Assembly (NCBI GenBank): GCA_900552795.1 | Contig: USBB01000024.1 | Coordinates: 1-39,909, forward strand | DNA from: an uncultured Eubacterium sp. | Lineage (GTDB): Bacteria > Bacillota > Clostridia > Lachnospirales > Lachnospiraceae | Reading direction: 5' to 3' | Length of the DNA stretch: 39,909 nt | Part shown: in pieces, positions 1-8,333 of the stretch | Layout of the letters: each line of letters begins with the position of its first letter | Numbering within the stretch: position 1 is the first letter of the stretch | Made by a program: the position numbers and the translations under genes | Notes under the pieces: generated by a model | The model's database searches: none | What the model was told of the DNA's origin: nothing | The model's input: the letters and a program-made list of their open reading frames with translations, nothing else

Positions 1-9
1 GTAACGCAT
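1..9 (-). CDS. 5' start of a minus-strand gene running off the left edge
   Basis: On the minus strand an ATG at 9..7 opens a frame reading Met-Arg-Tyr before the window ends. A strong Shine-Dalgarno sequence (AAGGAGGG, about 18-25) lies 8 nt upstream, which is the main support. It would be the next gene after prfA in the same direction, 128 bp further on. Three residues are too few to identify a product. The alternative is that the hairpin upstream is only the prfA terminator and the ATG is accidental. Confidence 0.4.
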
Positions 10-14
10 AAAAA

Positions 15-48
15 TACCCTCCTTACTGGTTGTCCAGTAAAGAGGGTA
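15..48 (-). promoter_or_regulatory. Hairpin that would sequester a Shine-Dalgarno sequence, or prfA terminator
   Basis: Bases 15-29 and 34-48 form a 15-bp stem with one mismatch and a 4-nt loop. Read on the minus strand, the 3' arm contains AAGGAGGG and is followed by TATTTTTATG. The same DNA therefore fits an intrinsic terminator for the prfA operon and an SD-masking hairpin for the ATG at 9. Sequence alone does not decide between them, and both could hold. Confidence 0.6.
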
Positions 49-137
49 CATATCAGTGTCAAAGACCATTTCTATTACGATTTTATTTAATTCATATATC
101 TGGATATTTCTTCAAAAGTCCAGTAAAATCAAGGCTT

Positions 138-1220
138 TTAGGCTTCACTCTGCATGCGGCTTAACTTCTTCGCCTGATCTGCCGCTATACATGCGTCAAT
201 TATTTCCTGTATATCACCATCCATAATCTTATCAAGCTTATAAAGTGTCAGACCTATTCTGTGATCCGTAACTCTTCCCTGCGGGAAATTGTAAGTCCTG
301 ATTTTTTCTGAACGGTCTCCTGTACCAATCTGGCTTCTTCTTGCATCTGCCTCGGCGTCGTGCGCTTTCTGACATTCCATATCATAAAGCTTTGCACGAA
401 GCAGCGCAAAAGCTTTTTCCTTATTTTGAATCTGTGATTTTTCAGTCTGAGAATAGATAACTATACCTGTAGGGTAATGAGTAAGACGCACCGCAGAGTC
501 AGTTGTATTTACACACTGACCTCCGTTACCTGATGCACGCATAACATCAATACGGATATCTTTTTCATCAATCTGAACGTCAACCTCTTCCGCCTCAGGC
601 ATAACCGCAACAGAAGCAGTGGATGTGTGTATTCTTCCGCCTGATTCAGTCTCAGGAACTCTCTGAACACGGTGCACACCGCTCTCATACTTCATAACCG
701 AATAAGCTCCCTGACCTTTAACCATGAACTCAATTTCTTTCATTCCGCCTATGCCCGTCTCATCAGCATTTACAACTTCTATTTTCCAGCCTCTTGATTC
801 AACATAGTGAGTATACATTCTGAATAACTCCGCAGCAAAAAGCGCAGCCTCATCACCGCCGGCTCCGGCACGGATTTCCACGATTATATCCTTATCATCA
901 TTAGGGTCTTTTGGAAGCAGTAATATTTTAAGCTCATTTTCAAGCTCTTCAACTCTTTTTTTAGAGCTGTTTAACTCTTCCTTTGCCAGCTCCTTTAGCT
1001 CCTCATCCGTCTCTTCCTCAAGCATTGTAAGACTGTCATCAATATTTTGTCTGCACGCTTTATATTCTGTAAAAGCAGTAACAATAGGTAAAATATTATT
1101 CTGCTCTTTCATTAATTTTCTAAATCGGTTCTGGTCATTTACAACATCAGGATTACTAAGCTCCGCTGTCACATCTTCATAACGGTTAACAATATCCTCA
1201 AGCTTATTAAACATATCCAT
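138..1220 (-). CDS. prfA: Peptide chain release factor 1 (RF1)
   Basis: This cytoplasmic class I release factor reads UAA and UAG in the ribosomal A site and triggers peptidyl-tRNA hydrolysis. The 360-aa length is normal. The stop-codon recognition tripeptide is Pro-Glu-Thr at about residues 189-191 (PxT type, so RF1 and not RF2). The catalytic GGQ loop is GNGGQ at about 231-235, followed by the usual VNTTDSAVR. The first Met is preferred because GGAGG lies 11 nt upstream; a Met two codons later is less well placed. prmC, which methylates the GGQ glutamine, is 27 bp upstream in the same direction, the widespread Firmicutes pairing. They are probably one transcript with the DUF1385 gene. Confidence 0.97.
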   Translation of the reverse strand: MDMFNKLEDIVNRYEDVTAELSNPDVVNDQNRFRKLMKEQNNILPIVTAFTEYKACRQNIDDSLTMLEEETDEELKELAKEELNSSKKRVEELENELKILLLPKDPNDDKDIIVEIRAGAGGDEAALFAAELFRMYTHYVESRGWKIEVVNADETGIGGMKEIEFMVKGQGAYSVMKYESGVHRVQRVPETESGGRIHTSTASVAVMPEAEEVDVQIDEKDIRIDVMRASGNGGQCVNTTDSAVRLTHYPTGIVIYSQTEKSQIQNKEKAFALLRAKLYDMECQKAHDAEADARRSQIGTGDRSEKIRTYNFPQGRVTDHRIGLTLYKLDKIMDGDIQEIIDACIAADQAKKLSRMQSEA

Positions 1221-1247
1221 AAATTAAATTTCCTCCAAAACTATCAA

Positions 1248-2102
1248 CTAATTAAATCTTCCCGCAACAACTCTGTCAAGTCCCGCTAAATCCTTTACTG
1301 TGCTTACATCTCTAAATCCTGCATCACGCATAATCACAGACACCGCATCTGCCTGATTATATCCTATCTCATATAAGAGCCATCCGCCATTTTTTAAAAA
1401 TTTCGGAGCACATGACGTGATTTTTCTGTAAAAATACAAACCGTCCTCATGACCATCAAGTGCCATCATAGGATCATGCAGCTTCACCTCATCCGAAAGC
1501 GTTCTTATAACATCTGTCTCTATATATGGCGGATTTGATACTATCATGTCAAACTTATTTTCCATACTTAGATCAAGACTTTCAAACAAATTGCTTTCTA
1601 TAAAATTCACATCAGAAGCTCCCAGGTTAGCAGCATTTTCCTCAGCAACCTTAAGAGCCTTTGCTGACAAATCAACCCCCACTGCTTCGTTAAGGTTTTT
1701 ATTTAACGCAAGAGATATTATAATACAGCCTGAACCTGTACACATATCAAGCACACTCATTTTATCATCCAATATTTTAAGCGCCTCGCTTACAAGAACC
1801 TCCGTATCCTGCCGAGGTATCAGTACATCCGGATTAACTTTGAATTCATTCCCGTAAAAATACTGTTTGCCGGTAATATGCTGCAATGGTTCGTGAGCGC
1901 ATCTGCGCCTTACTTTGCCAAGAAACTCATTGTACACCTGACTGTCCAGCTCATCATCACCATGCATATAATAATAGCTTCTGTCAATCCCCATAATGTC
2001 AGCAAGCAACGCAAAGCTGTCATAATCTGCATTATCTATATTACTCTCTTTTAAAAAAGATGCACCACATCTTACTGCTTTGGAAATCGTCATTTTTTCC
2101 AT
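1248..2102 (-). CDS. prmC: Release factor glutamine N5-methyltransferase
   Basis: PrmC transfers a methyl group from SAM to the glutamine of the GGQ motif in RF1 and RF2, raising termination efficiency. The 284-aa protein has an N-terminal helical RF-binding domain (about 1-95), a SAM-binding motif LDMCTGSGCI at about 118-127, and the diagnostic NPPY motif at about 190-193. Its substrate gene prfA follows directly. The gap to the upstream DUF1385 gene is only 6 bp, which suggests an operon. The start is slightly uncertain: the first Met has a weak GGAAG upstream, and a Met three codons later is possible. Confidence 0.96.
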   Translation of the reverse strand: MEKMTISKAVRCGASFLKESNIDNADYDSFALLADIMGIDRSYYYMHGDDELDSQVYNEFLGKVRRRCAHEPLQHITGKQYFYGNEFKVNPDVLIPRQDTEVLVSEALKILDDKMSVLDMCTGSGCIIISLALNKNLNEAVGVDLSAKALKVAEENAANLGASDVNFIESNLFESLDLSMENKFDMIVSNPPYIETDVIRTLSDEVKLHDPMMALDGHEDGLYFYRKITSCAPKFLKNGGWLLYEIGYNQADAVSVIMRDAGFRDVSTVKDLAGLDRVVAGRFN

Positions 2103-2108
2103 ACTTAA

Positions 2109-3626
2109 CTAATTCTTCCTGCCCTCTTTTTCACGTTCCTTAAACACAGGTACATCGTCTGCATATGTCTCTGCTTCGATGTTATCTTCCATAAACTCAA
2201 AGCCTTCCATATCATCCTCTGTTTCAGCATTTATATACTCATCGTCCGTCTGTTTAGCAGATAACTTTTCTTCATCTGCAATTTCTTCCGAAACCGTATT
2301 ATCCAATGCTGCAGCTTCATTATTTTCATAAAACTCATATAACCTGTCACTGTCGTCCAGAAGATAATTCACTTTCTCTGCCTCAAATTTCAAATCCGCA
2401 GTCTCATCATCTTCTATATCAAACCCGTCCAGCTCATCATACTCATTTGATGATGACTGTTCATCATCATAAAATTTGTCATAGTATGTGTCACCGGAAC
2501 CGTCCTGCTCCTCAAATCTTGCATTAAAACGTTCCTGGGTATACTCCTCCATGTCTGTCTCGTCAGCATTTCTTTTGGAAACATCTTCTGCCGCATTAAC
2601 CTCTATTGAACGTGTTTTCTTCTTATTATCAATAAGATTTGACGAGATAGCAAGCTCCGCCTCAGACAATGCCATAGCAGCTTCTTTATCATCAGCATCC
2701 TCATAATATTCATCAAGAAATGCTTTCCAGTCAAATACTGCTTCTACTGCTGAAATTGCCACCTCTATCATGTCCTCATCAGGCTCTTTTGTCGTAAGCT
2801 TCTGAAGCCACATTCCCGGCTTACTGACAATATTTACAAATGCATTATCATTTTTTCCTGCCCACTTTAAAATCTCATAAGAAACACCTGCAACAACCGG
2901 AATCAGCAGCAATCTTATAATTATCTGTGCAACAGTATTGTCAACTCTTATAAATATAAAGAAAATAACACTGACAAACATCACAAGAAATAAAAAGCTT
3001 GTTCCGCATCTTTTGTGAAGACGTGAACTGTTCTTTACATTTTCAACAGTAAGCCTTGCACCATGCTCTATACAGTTAATGCACTTATGCTCTGCTCCGT
3101 GGTACATAAATGTGCGCTTTATGTCTTTTATCTGCGATACAGCTAATATATACAGTAAAAAAATCAAAACACGTATAACGCCCTCAATAAAATTAAGAAG
3201 AAACTGTGATACTATAAACGACGATAAAAGTCTTGAAGCATAATATGGCAGAAGCATAAACAAAGCTACTGCAATAAGCACTGAAATAATTACGGTAATA
3301 GCCATAAATACCGCTTCGAGCTTGTCTTTAAAAATTGATTTACCGATTTCATCGACTTTTGTCTTTTTCTGTTCAGCCGGTTCCTCATAAAAAGATGCAG
3401 AATAATTAATCGTAGATATTCCTGTGACAAGCGAATCAACAAAGCTTACAATACCTCTTATAATAGGTACATTAAGCCATTTATATTTCTCTGTTATAAG
3501 CTTACTTTGCCTGACAGTAAGCTCGATTTCCTTATCCGGCTTTCTGACTGCTATGGCATATTTGTCTTTATTGCGCATCATAATGCCTTCTATAACAGCC
3601 TGGCCGCCAATACCTGATGTTTTCAT
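2109..3626 (-). CDS. DUF1385 (YqhQ-like) membrane protein with long acidic C-terminal tail
   Basis: The N-terminus (GIGGQAVIEGIMMRNKDKYA) is the signature of the DUF1385/YqhQ family, conserved membrane proteins of unknown biochemical function common in Firmicutes. About four hydrophobic segments lie between residues 105 and 260, with the conserved Y-H-G-A-E-H-K-C-I stretch at about 175. The family core ends near residue 300, and about 200 further residues follow that are rich in Asp, Glu, Ser and Tyr with no hydrophobic segment. This tail makes the protein much longer than the roughly 320 aa I expect for the family. It is probably cytoplasmic and disordered. An SD (GAGGTG) sits 5-6 nt before the start. 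It lies between rpmE (with a terminator between) and prmC. Confidence 0.9.
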   Translation of the reverse strand: MKTSGIGGQAVIEGIMMRNKDKYAIAVRKPDKEIELTVRQSKLITEKYKWLNVPIIRGIVSFVDSLVTGISTINYSASFYEEPAEQKKTKVDEIGKSIFKDKLEAVFMAITVIISVLIAVALFMLLPYYASRLLSSFIVSQFLLNFIEGVIRVLIFLLYILAVSQIKDIKRTFMYHGAEHKCINCIEHGARLTVENVKNSSRLHKRCGTSFLFLVMFVSVIFFIFIRVDNTVAQIIIRLLLIPVVAGVSYEILKWAGKNDNAFVNIVSKPGMWLQKLTTKEPDEDMIEVAISAVEAVFDWKAFLDEYYEDADDKEAAMALSEAELAISSNLIDNKKKTRSIEVNAAEDVSKRNADETDMEEYTQERFNARFEEQDGSGDTYYDKFYDDEQSSSNEYDELDGFDIEDDETADLKFEAEKVNYLLDDSDRLYEFYENNEAAALDNTVSEEIADEEKLSAKQTDDEYINAETEDDMEGFEFMEDNIEAETYADDVPVFKEREKEGRKN

Positions 3627-3645
3627 TACTCACCTCGTTCTTAAT

Positions 3646-3682
3646 TATGCAAAAAGGTTGAGGCTTATACGACCTCAACCTT
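3646..3682 (-). terminator. Intrinsic terminator of rpmE
   Basis: A perfect 10-bp stem (3654-3663 with 3673-3682) is followed on the minus strand by TTTTTGC. It lies 15 bp after the rpmE stop codon. Some readthrough may feed the DUF1385-prmC-prfA genes, for which I see no obvious separate promoter. Confidence 0.9.
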
Positions 3683-3697
3683 ATCAATAGCTTCAAA

Positions 3698-3904
3698 TTA
3701 ATTGTTCTGTACGCCGTACTTTCTATTGAACTTATCAATACGTCCGCGGGCTGCTGTAGCCTTCTGCTGTCCTGTGTAGAAAGGATGGCACTTTGAACAG
3801 ATTTCTACGTGGATTTCTTCCTTTGTTGAACCTGTTACAAATTCATTACCACAGTTACAAACAACCTTTGCCTGATGATACTCTGGATGGATACCTTCTC
3901 TCAT
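3698..3904 (-). CDS. rpmE: 50S ribosomal protein L31, zinc-binding type
   Basis: Small protein of the large ribosomal subunit. I place the start at the internal Met that gives MREGIHPEYH: it matches the family N-terminus and has GAGGTG 7-9 nt upstream, whereas the longer frame adds seven atypical residues. The product is 68 aa. Four cysteines (C16, C18, C36, C39) make this the C+ form that binds zinc. In Bacillus subtilis the paralogous C- form replaces it under zinc limitation; no second copy is seen here. rho lies upstream, a conserved Firmicutes neighbourhood. Confidence 0.97.
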   Translation of the reverse strand: MREGIHPEYHQAKVVCNCGNEFVTGSTKEEIHVEICSKCHPFYTGQQKATAARGRIDKFNRKYGVQNN

Positions 3905-3994
3905 GTCTTTCACCTCTTTAATCACTAATCTAATATTGACATTGCAAGATTTAATCTCGCAAAGTAATTCTCTGTCTTAATAAGCAGCTTTGAT

Positions 3995-4023
3995 ATTGTA
4001 ACATAACATCATAATATATGCAA
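3995..4023 (-). promoter_or_regulatory. SigA-type promoter for rpmE
   Basis: The minus strand shows TTGCAT (4018-4023), a 17-bp spacer and TACAAT (3995-4000). This is a good housekeeping promoter about 90 bp upstream of the L31 start. It indicates rpmE can be transcribed independently of rho. Confidence 0.75.
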
Positions 4024-4067
4024 GCGATTTTTTTTATTTTGTAAAAACATTTTAAAACCGTTTATAT

Positions 4068-4091
4068 ATCGCAACAACATGATTTTTCACA
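4068..4091 (-). repeat. End fragment of a dispersed palindromic repeat abutting the rho stop codon
   Basis: Immediately after the rho TAG, the minus strand reads TGTGAAAAATCATGTTG and continues with close similarity to the left end of the element in front of clpP (about 22 of 24 positions). The same first 13 bases also follow the TAG of the transporter gene that ends at 32614. Confidence 0.5.
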
Positions 4092-5444
4092 CTATACATG
4101 ATGATTTTTGCGAACCACTTCTACAAATTCATTATTATTTTTAGTCTTTACAAATAAATCAAGAATTCTCTCTGCTGCCTCATCCGTCTTAAGTCCGTTG
4201 AGTGCCTTGCGCATTATGTCAACAGCTTCCTGTTCTTCTCTGTTAAGAAGCAAATCCTCTCTTCTTGTCCCTGATTTAGCTATATCTATAGCAGGAAATA
4301 CTCTCTTTTCCGAAAGCTTTCTGTCAAGCACAAGCTCCATATTGCCTGTACCCTTAAATTCCTCAAATACAACGTCATCCATTTTACTGCCTGTCTCAAC
4401 AAGTGCAGTTGCAAGAATTGTAAGACTTCCTCCCTCTCTCATGTTTCTCGCAGCACCGAAAAATCGTTTCGGCATATGTAATGCAGCCGGATCAAGACCG
4501 CCTGAAAGAGTACGTCCGCTCGCCTGAACAGTAAGGTTATATGCTCTTGCAAGTCTTGTTATACTGTCTAAAAGTATTATTACATCCTGCTTATGCTCAA
4601 CAAGTCTTTTGGCTCTCTCTATAACCATCTCCGACACTCTTTTGTGACGTTCAGGAAGCTCGTCAAATGTTGAATATATAACCTCAACGTTATCACCCTT
4701 AATAGATTCTTTGATATCCGTAACCTCCTCCGGACGTTCATCTATAAGCAGTATTATAAGATGCATTTCAGGATTATTCTTTGTCACTGCATTGGCAATC
4801 TGCTTTAACAGTGTGGTTTTACCTGATTTTGGCTGAGATACAATCATACCTCTCTGGCCTTTGCCTATTGGAGATATCAAATCAACCATTCTCATAGCTA
4901 CAGTGTTTGAATTTTTCTCAAGATGTATTCTCTCATTAGGAAATATAGGCGTCAGGCTCTCAAATGACGGTCTCTTTATTGCAAGTACAGGATCCAAATC
5001 GTTAATCTGCTCAAGATACATAAGCGCCGAAAACTTTTCTCCCTGACTCTTTGCTCTCTTAGGGCCTCTTACTATATCGCCTGTCTTTAAATTAAATTTG
5101 CGTATCTGTGACGGAGAAACGTACACGTCATTTTCTCCCGGAAGAAAATTCTCGCATCTTATAAATCCGTATCCGTCAGATAAAACCTCAAGAATACCGT
5201 CTGCCATCTCCTGATTCTTCTGTTCCGGTCTCTCATCTGACACAGCCACCTTTTCCTTGCTCTCCAAATCTCCTGCATAAGATTCCTTAGAGGTTTCTTT
5301 AGCATTGTCTCTTTCCTGCTCCGATGCGCTAATAATAGCATCTATAAGTTCTTTTTTCCTCATTGTTGAAGCATTTTTTATTTTTTTATCCTTAGCAAAA
5401 TCTTTAAGAACCGCAAGCGATAATGTTTCTAACTTTTCTCTCAT
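4092..5444 (-). CDS. rho: Transcription termination factor Rho
   Basis: Hexameric RNA-dependent ATPase that releases transcripts from RNA polymerase. The 450-aa protein has an N-terminal Rho-N helical domain (about 1-40), a hydrophilic charged linker (about 41-80), a cold-shock-like RNA-binding domain (about 82-145, with DGYGFIR), and a RecA-type motor with a Walker A motif QPKSGKTT at about 204-211 and a Walker B region LIILLIDERPEE. Length and motifs are normal. The SD AAGGAG precedes the start. rho, rpmE, prmC and prfA are neighbours in Bacillus as well. Rho-dependent termination may serve the many nearby genes that lack intrinsic terminators. Confidence 0.97.
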   Translation of the reverse strand: MREKLETLSLAVLKDFAKDKKIKNASTMRKKELIDAIISASEQERDNAKETSKESYAGDLESKEKVAVSDERPEQKNQEMADGILEVLSDGYGFIRCENFLPGENDVYVSPSQIRKFNLKTGDIVRGPKRAKSQGEKFSALMYLEQINDLDPVLAIKRPSFESLTPIFPNERIHLEKNSNTVAMRMVDLISPIGKGQRGMIVSQPKSGKTTLLKQIANAVTKNNPEMHLIILLIDERPEEVTDIKESIKGDNVEVIYSTFDELPERHKRVSEMVIERAKRLVEHKQDVIILLDSITRLARAYNLTVQASGRTLSGGLDPAALHMPKRFFGAARNMREGGSLTILATALVETGSKMDDVVFEEFKGTGNMELVLDRKLSEKRVFPAIDIAKSGTRREDLLLNREEQEAVDIMRKALNGLKTDEAAERILDLFVKTKNNNEFVEVVRKNHHV

Positions 5445-5471
5445 AATAATACTGCTCCTTAAAATTTAAAC

Positions 5472-5500
5472 ATATCATTTTCAATTTATCTGCCTGTCAA
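5472..5500 (-). promoter_or_regulatory. Promoter for rho
   Basis: TTGACA (5495-5500), a 17-bp spacer and TGATAT (5472-5477) on the minus strand. The leader before the rho start would be only about 20 nt, so a long attenuating rho leader is not supported here unless another promoter lies upstream. Confidence 0.6.
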
Positions 5501-5645
5501 GGGAATTTACATCGATATGATGACTATAGAAATTTGATAATATGATTATACATTATTTCAGACATTTTTCAAACATAATTTTGAACTTTATATCCTTGCC
5601 CTTATATTTTACATATGTTATTATTTTCTAAGTAATCATTAAGAA

Positions 5646-5710
5646 GATTATGGGATTGCAAAGCACGAAACAATCCGTGTAATCATAATTAGGGTGTTTT
5701 GACACCCTAA
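5646..5710 (+). promoter_or_regulatory. Two consecutive hairpins in the malic enzyme leader
   Basis: The first hairpin pairs GATTA/TAATC and GGATTG/CAATCC (5646-5684). The second is a perfect 9-bp stem TTAGGGTGT/ACACCCTAA with a 4-nt loop (5689-5710), ending about 10 nt before the SD. No T-tract follows on either strand, so neither is an ordinary terminator. They could be an operator, an mRNA-stabilising structure or part of a leader switch. The rest of 5501-5645 is AT-rich with no convincing gene. Confidence 0.5.
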
Positions 5711-5737
5711 GCTATATATGAAAGGATGGATAATATA

Positions 5738-6886
5738 ATGACTAACGCCGAAAAAGCACTTATGATTCATGAAGAATGGAATGGTAAATTTGAGACAACT
5801 CCTAAAATGCAGATTCGGACAAGAGAAGATCTCGCACTTGCTTACACACCAGGTGTTGCTGAACCATGCAAGGTAATTGCAGAGAATAAAGAGGCTGCTT
5901 ACAAATACACAATTAAATCAAACACTATTGCTGTAGTTTCTGACGGAAGCGCAGTTTTAGGTCTCGGTAATATCGGGGCACATGCTGCAATGCCTGTTAT
6001 GGAGGGAAAAGCTGTTCTTTTTAAACAATTCGGTCGTGTTAATGCTGTACCTATCTGCCTTGACACACAAGACACAGAAGAAATTATAAAAACTGTTGTT
6101 AATATAGCACCTGCATTCGGCGGCATCAACCTTGAGGATATCTCTGCACCAAGATGCTTTGAAATCGAAGAAAGATTAAAAGAACTTCTTGATATTCCTG
6201 TATTTCACGACGACCAGCATGGTACAGCCATTGTTGTTTTAGCCGGTATTATAAATGCACTTAAAGTCACAGGAAAGGACAAAGAGCATTGTAAGGTTGT
6301 TGTAAATGGTGCAGGTTCGGCAGGAATTGCAATAACAAAGCTCTTACTTACTTACGGATTTAAAAATGTTACAATGTGCGACAGGTCAGGGATTATTTCA
6401 AAAGACAGTGAAGGACTTAACTGGATGCAGAAGGAAATGATGAATATCACAAACCTTGAAAATAAACATGGTTCACTTGCCGATGCATTAAACGGTGCCG
6501 ATATATTTGTAGGTGTTTCAGCTCCTAATATAGTGACTGCCGAAATGGTTTCTTCAATGAATAAGGATTCTATACTTTTTGCAATGGCAAACCCTGTACC
6601 TGAAATTATGCCTGATGTCGCAAAAGCTGCCGGTGCAAGAGTTGTCGGTACAGGACGTTCTGATTTTCCTAACCAGGTTAACAATGTAATAGCTTTCCCT
6701 GGAATATTTAAGGGCGCTCTTTTGGGACGCGCAAAACAGATTACAGAGGATATGAAACTTGCTGCTGCCCTTGCAATAGCAAACCTTGTTGGAGATAACG
6801 AACTCAGTGATACAAATATTTTACCTGAAGCTTTTGATCCTCGTGTTGCCGATGTTGTATGTAAAGCAGTTATGGAACATATTTAA
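5738..6886 (+). CDS. NAD(P)-dependent malic enzyme
   Basis: Catalyses oxidative decarboxylation of malate to pyruvate and CO2 with reduction of NAD(P), a cytoplasmic link between C4 acids and pyruvate. The short bacterial type (382 aa) is seen: malic N-terminal domain with AYTPGVAEPC at about 38-47, the metal/substrate motif DDQHGTAIV, and a Rossmann domain with VVNGAGSAGIA. I choose the Met that follows AAAGGATGG at a proper distance. A Met four codons upstream lies too close to the SD. Cofactor preference cannot be read reliably. It is the first gene of a plus-strand group with a radical SAM gene 11 bp downstream. Confidence 0.95.
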   Translation: MTNAEKALMIHEEWNGKFETTPKMQIRTREDLALAYTPGVAEPCKVIAENKEAAYKYTIKSNTIAVVSDGSAVLGLGNIGAHAAMPVMEGKAVLFKQFGRVNAVPICLDTQDTEEIIKTVVNIAPAFGGINLEDISAPRCFEIEERLKELLDIPVFHDDQHGTAIVVLAGIINALKVTGKDKEHCKVVVNGAGSAGIAITKLLLTYGFKNVTMCDRSGIISKDSEGLNWMQKEMMNITNLENKHGSLADALNGADIFVGVSAPNIVTAEMVSSMNKDSILFAMANPVPEIMPDVAKAAGARVVGTGRSDFPNQVNNVIAFPGIFKGALLGRAKQITEDMKLAAALAIANLVGDNELSDTNILPEAFDPRVADVVCKAVMEHI

Positions 6887-6897
6887 GGATTATTTAC

Positions 6898-7821
6898 ATG
6901 AGACCTTTCTATTACTCACTCAATGAATATTTGCGTGATACATACGGTACAAAGCTATATAAATTATCATTGGACGGCGGTATGTCATGTCCGAACCGTG
7001 ATGGACTTATCGATACGAGAGGCTGCATTTTCTGCAGTAAAGGAGGCTCCGGAGAATTTACCGGAGCCGCTCTTTTGCACAATAAATGCGATATTGACAC
7101 TCAGATAAATCTCGCCAAACAGCTTATTTCCCAAAAATATAAGGGCAACGAATATATTGCATATTTTCAATCTTATACTAACACTTATGCAGATACAGAT
7201 TATCTGCGCAATCTTTTTTATTCTGTAATCAAAAGACCTGACATTAAAATATTATCAATAGCCACACGCCCCGATTGTTTAGGGCCTGACGTAATAAACC
7301 TGCTTAACGAATTAAACAGGATAAAGCCCGTTTGGGTTGAACTTGGTCTGCAATCTGTACACGAAAATACAGCCCGTTATATAAGACGCGGCTATAGCCT
7401 TGATGTATTTAAAAATGCCATGAACAGCCTGCTTGGTATAGGAATAAAACCGATTATACATATGATTATAGGTCTGCCTTTTGAAACGGATAAAATGATG
7501 CTTGAAACTGCCGACTACATTGGCCACTGCGGTGCGGGAGGCATAAAACTGCAGCTTCTACATGTACTTAAAGACACTGATCTCGCAGCCGAATACGAAA
7601 ATAAGACATTCGAAGCAATGTCATTAACAGAATATATACAATTGCTGGGAAAAATTATTGAAATTTTACCAAAAGAAATGGTTATCCACCGTCTTACAGG
7701 CGATGGTGCCAAAAGACTGCTGATTGCTCCAAAATGGAGTGCCGATAAAAAGAATGTCATAAATTCAATCAACAGATACTTCAAAGATAATAACATTTGT
7801 CAGGGAAGGAATTACAGATGA
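6898..7821 (+). CDS. Radical SAM protein, YtqA/TIGR01212 family
   Basis: The N-terminal motif CPNRDG...GCIFC supplies the three cysteines that ligate a [4Fe-4S] cluster used for SAM cleavage. The layout matches the YtqA family, which is related to Elp3-type radical SAM proteins; its substrate is not firmly established to my knowledge. The 307-aa length is normal. Further family features are ATRPDC at about 122 and ELGLQS at about 145. It follows the malic enzyme gene closely, and its stop codon overlaps the start of the next gene (ATGA), indicating translational coupling. Confidence 0.9.
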   Translation: MRPFYYSLNEYLRDTYGTKLYKLSLDGGMSCPNRDGLIDTRGCIFCSKGGSGEFTGAALLHNKCDIDTQINLAKQLISQKYKGNEYIAYFQSYTNTYADTDYLRNLFYSVIKRPDIKILSIATRPDCLGPDVINLLNELNRIKPVWVELGLQSVHENTARYIRRGYSLDVFKNAMNSLLGIGIKPIIHMIIGLPFETDKMMLETADYIGHCGAGGIKLQLLHVLKDTDLAAEYENKTFEAMSLTEYIQLLGKIIEILPKEMVIHRLTGDGAKRLLIAPKWSADKKNVINSINRYFKDNNICQGRNYR

Positions 7822-8333
7822 ACAACGAAGCAACTACTCTATACAAATTAATGGTTTTATATATGTTAAGCAAAGTAAATTTTCCGCTTTCTAACAGCCA
7901 GATTTCAGAATTTATGCTTGACCGCCAATATACTAATTATTTTACTCTGCAGGAAGTTTTCAGCGATCTGGCAAGCAACAATTTCATCCAGGTACTTACT
8001 TACCGCAACAGCACACAGTATAAGCTGACCAAGGAGGGTATTGATACCATATCATTTTTTAATACAAAAATTTCATCTGCCATCCGCGAAGATATCGACA
8101 CATATTTAAAAGAAAATAAGTACGATTTAAAATGCGAGGTAGGTACGACCTCCGATTATTATAAATCCACAAACGGTGATTACGTTGTGCATTGTCAGGT
8201 AAAGGAGGGCGATTCCACTTTAATCGAACTAAATGTGTCAGTTCCTCTTGAACAAATGGCAGATGCAATGTGTCTTAAATGGAAAGAAACAAGTCAGGAA
8301 GTATATGATTACATTATGAATAAACTTATGTAA
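7818..8333 (+). CDS. DUF4364 family protein (probable winged-helix regulator)
   Basis: A 171-aa protein conserved in clostridia. The first ~90 residues look like a winged-helix DNA-binding domain (helical start TTLYKLMVLYMLSK, then NSQISEFML and a wing-like YRNSTQYKLTKEG). The remainder matches DUF4364, of unknown function. The start is the ATG inside the ATGA overlap with the radical SAM gene, with GGAAGG 8 nt upstream; an upstream in-frame ATG is less likely. The 3' end overlaps the convergent engB gene by 8 bp. Its target is unknown. Confidence 0.85.
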   Translation: MNNEATTLYKLMVLYMLSKVNFPLSNSQISEFMLDRQYTNYFTLQEVFSDLASNNFIQVLTYRNSTQYKLTKEGIDTISFFNTKISSAIREDIDTYLKENKYDLKCEVGTTSDYYKSTNGDYVVHCQVKEGDSTLIELNVSVPLEQMADAMCLKWKETSQEVYDYIMNKLM

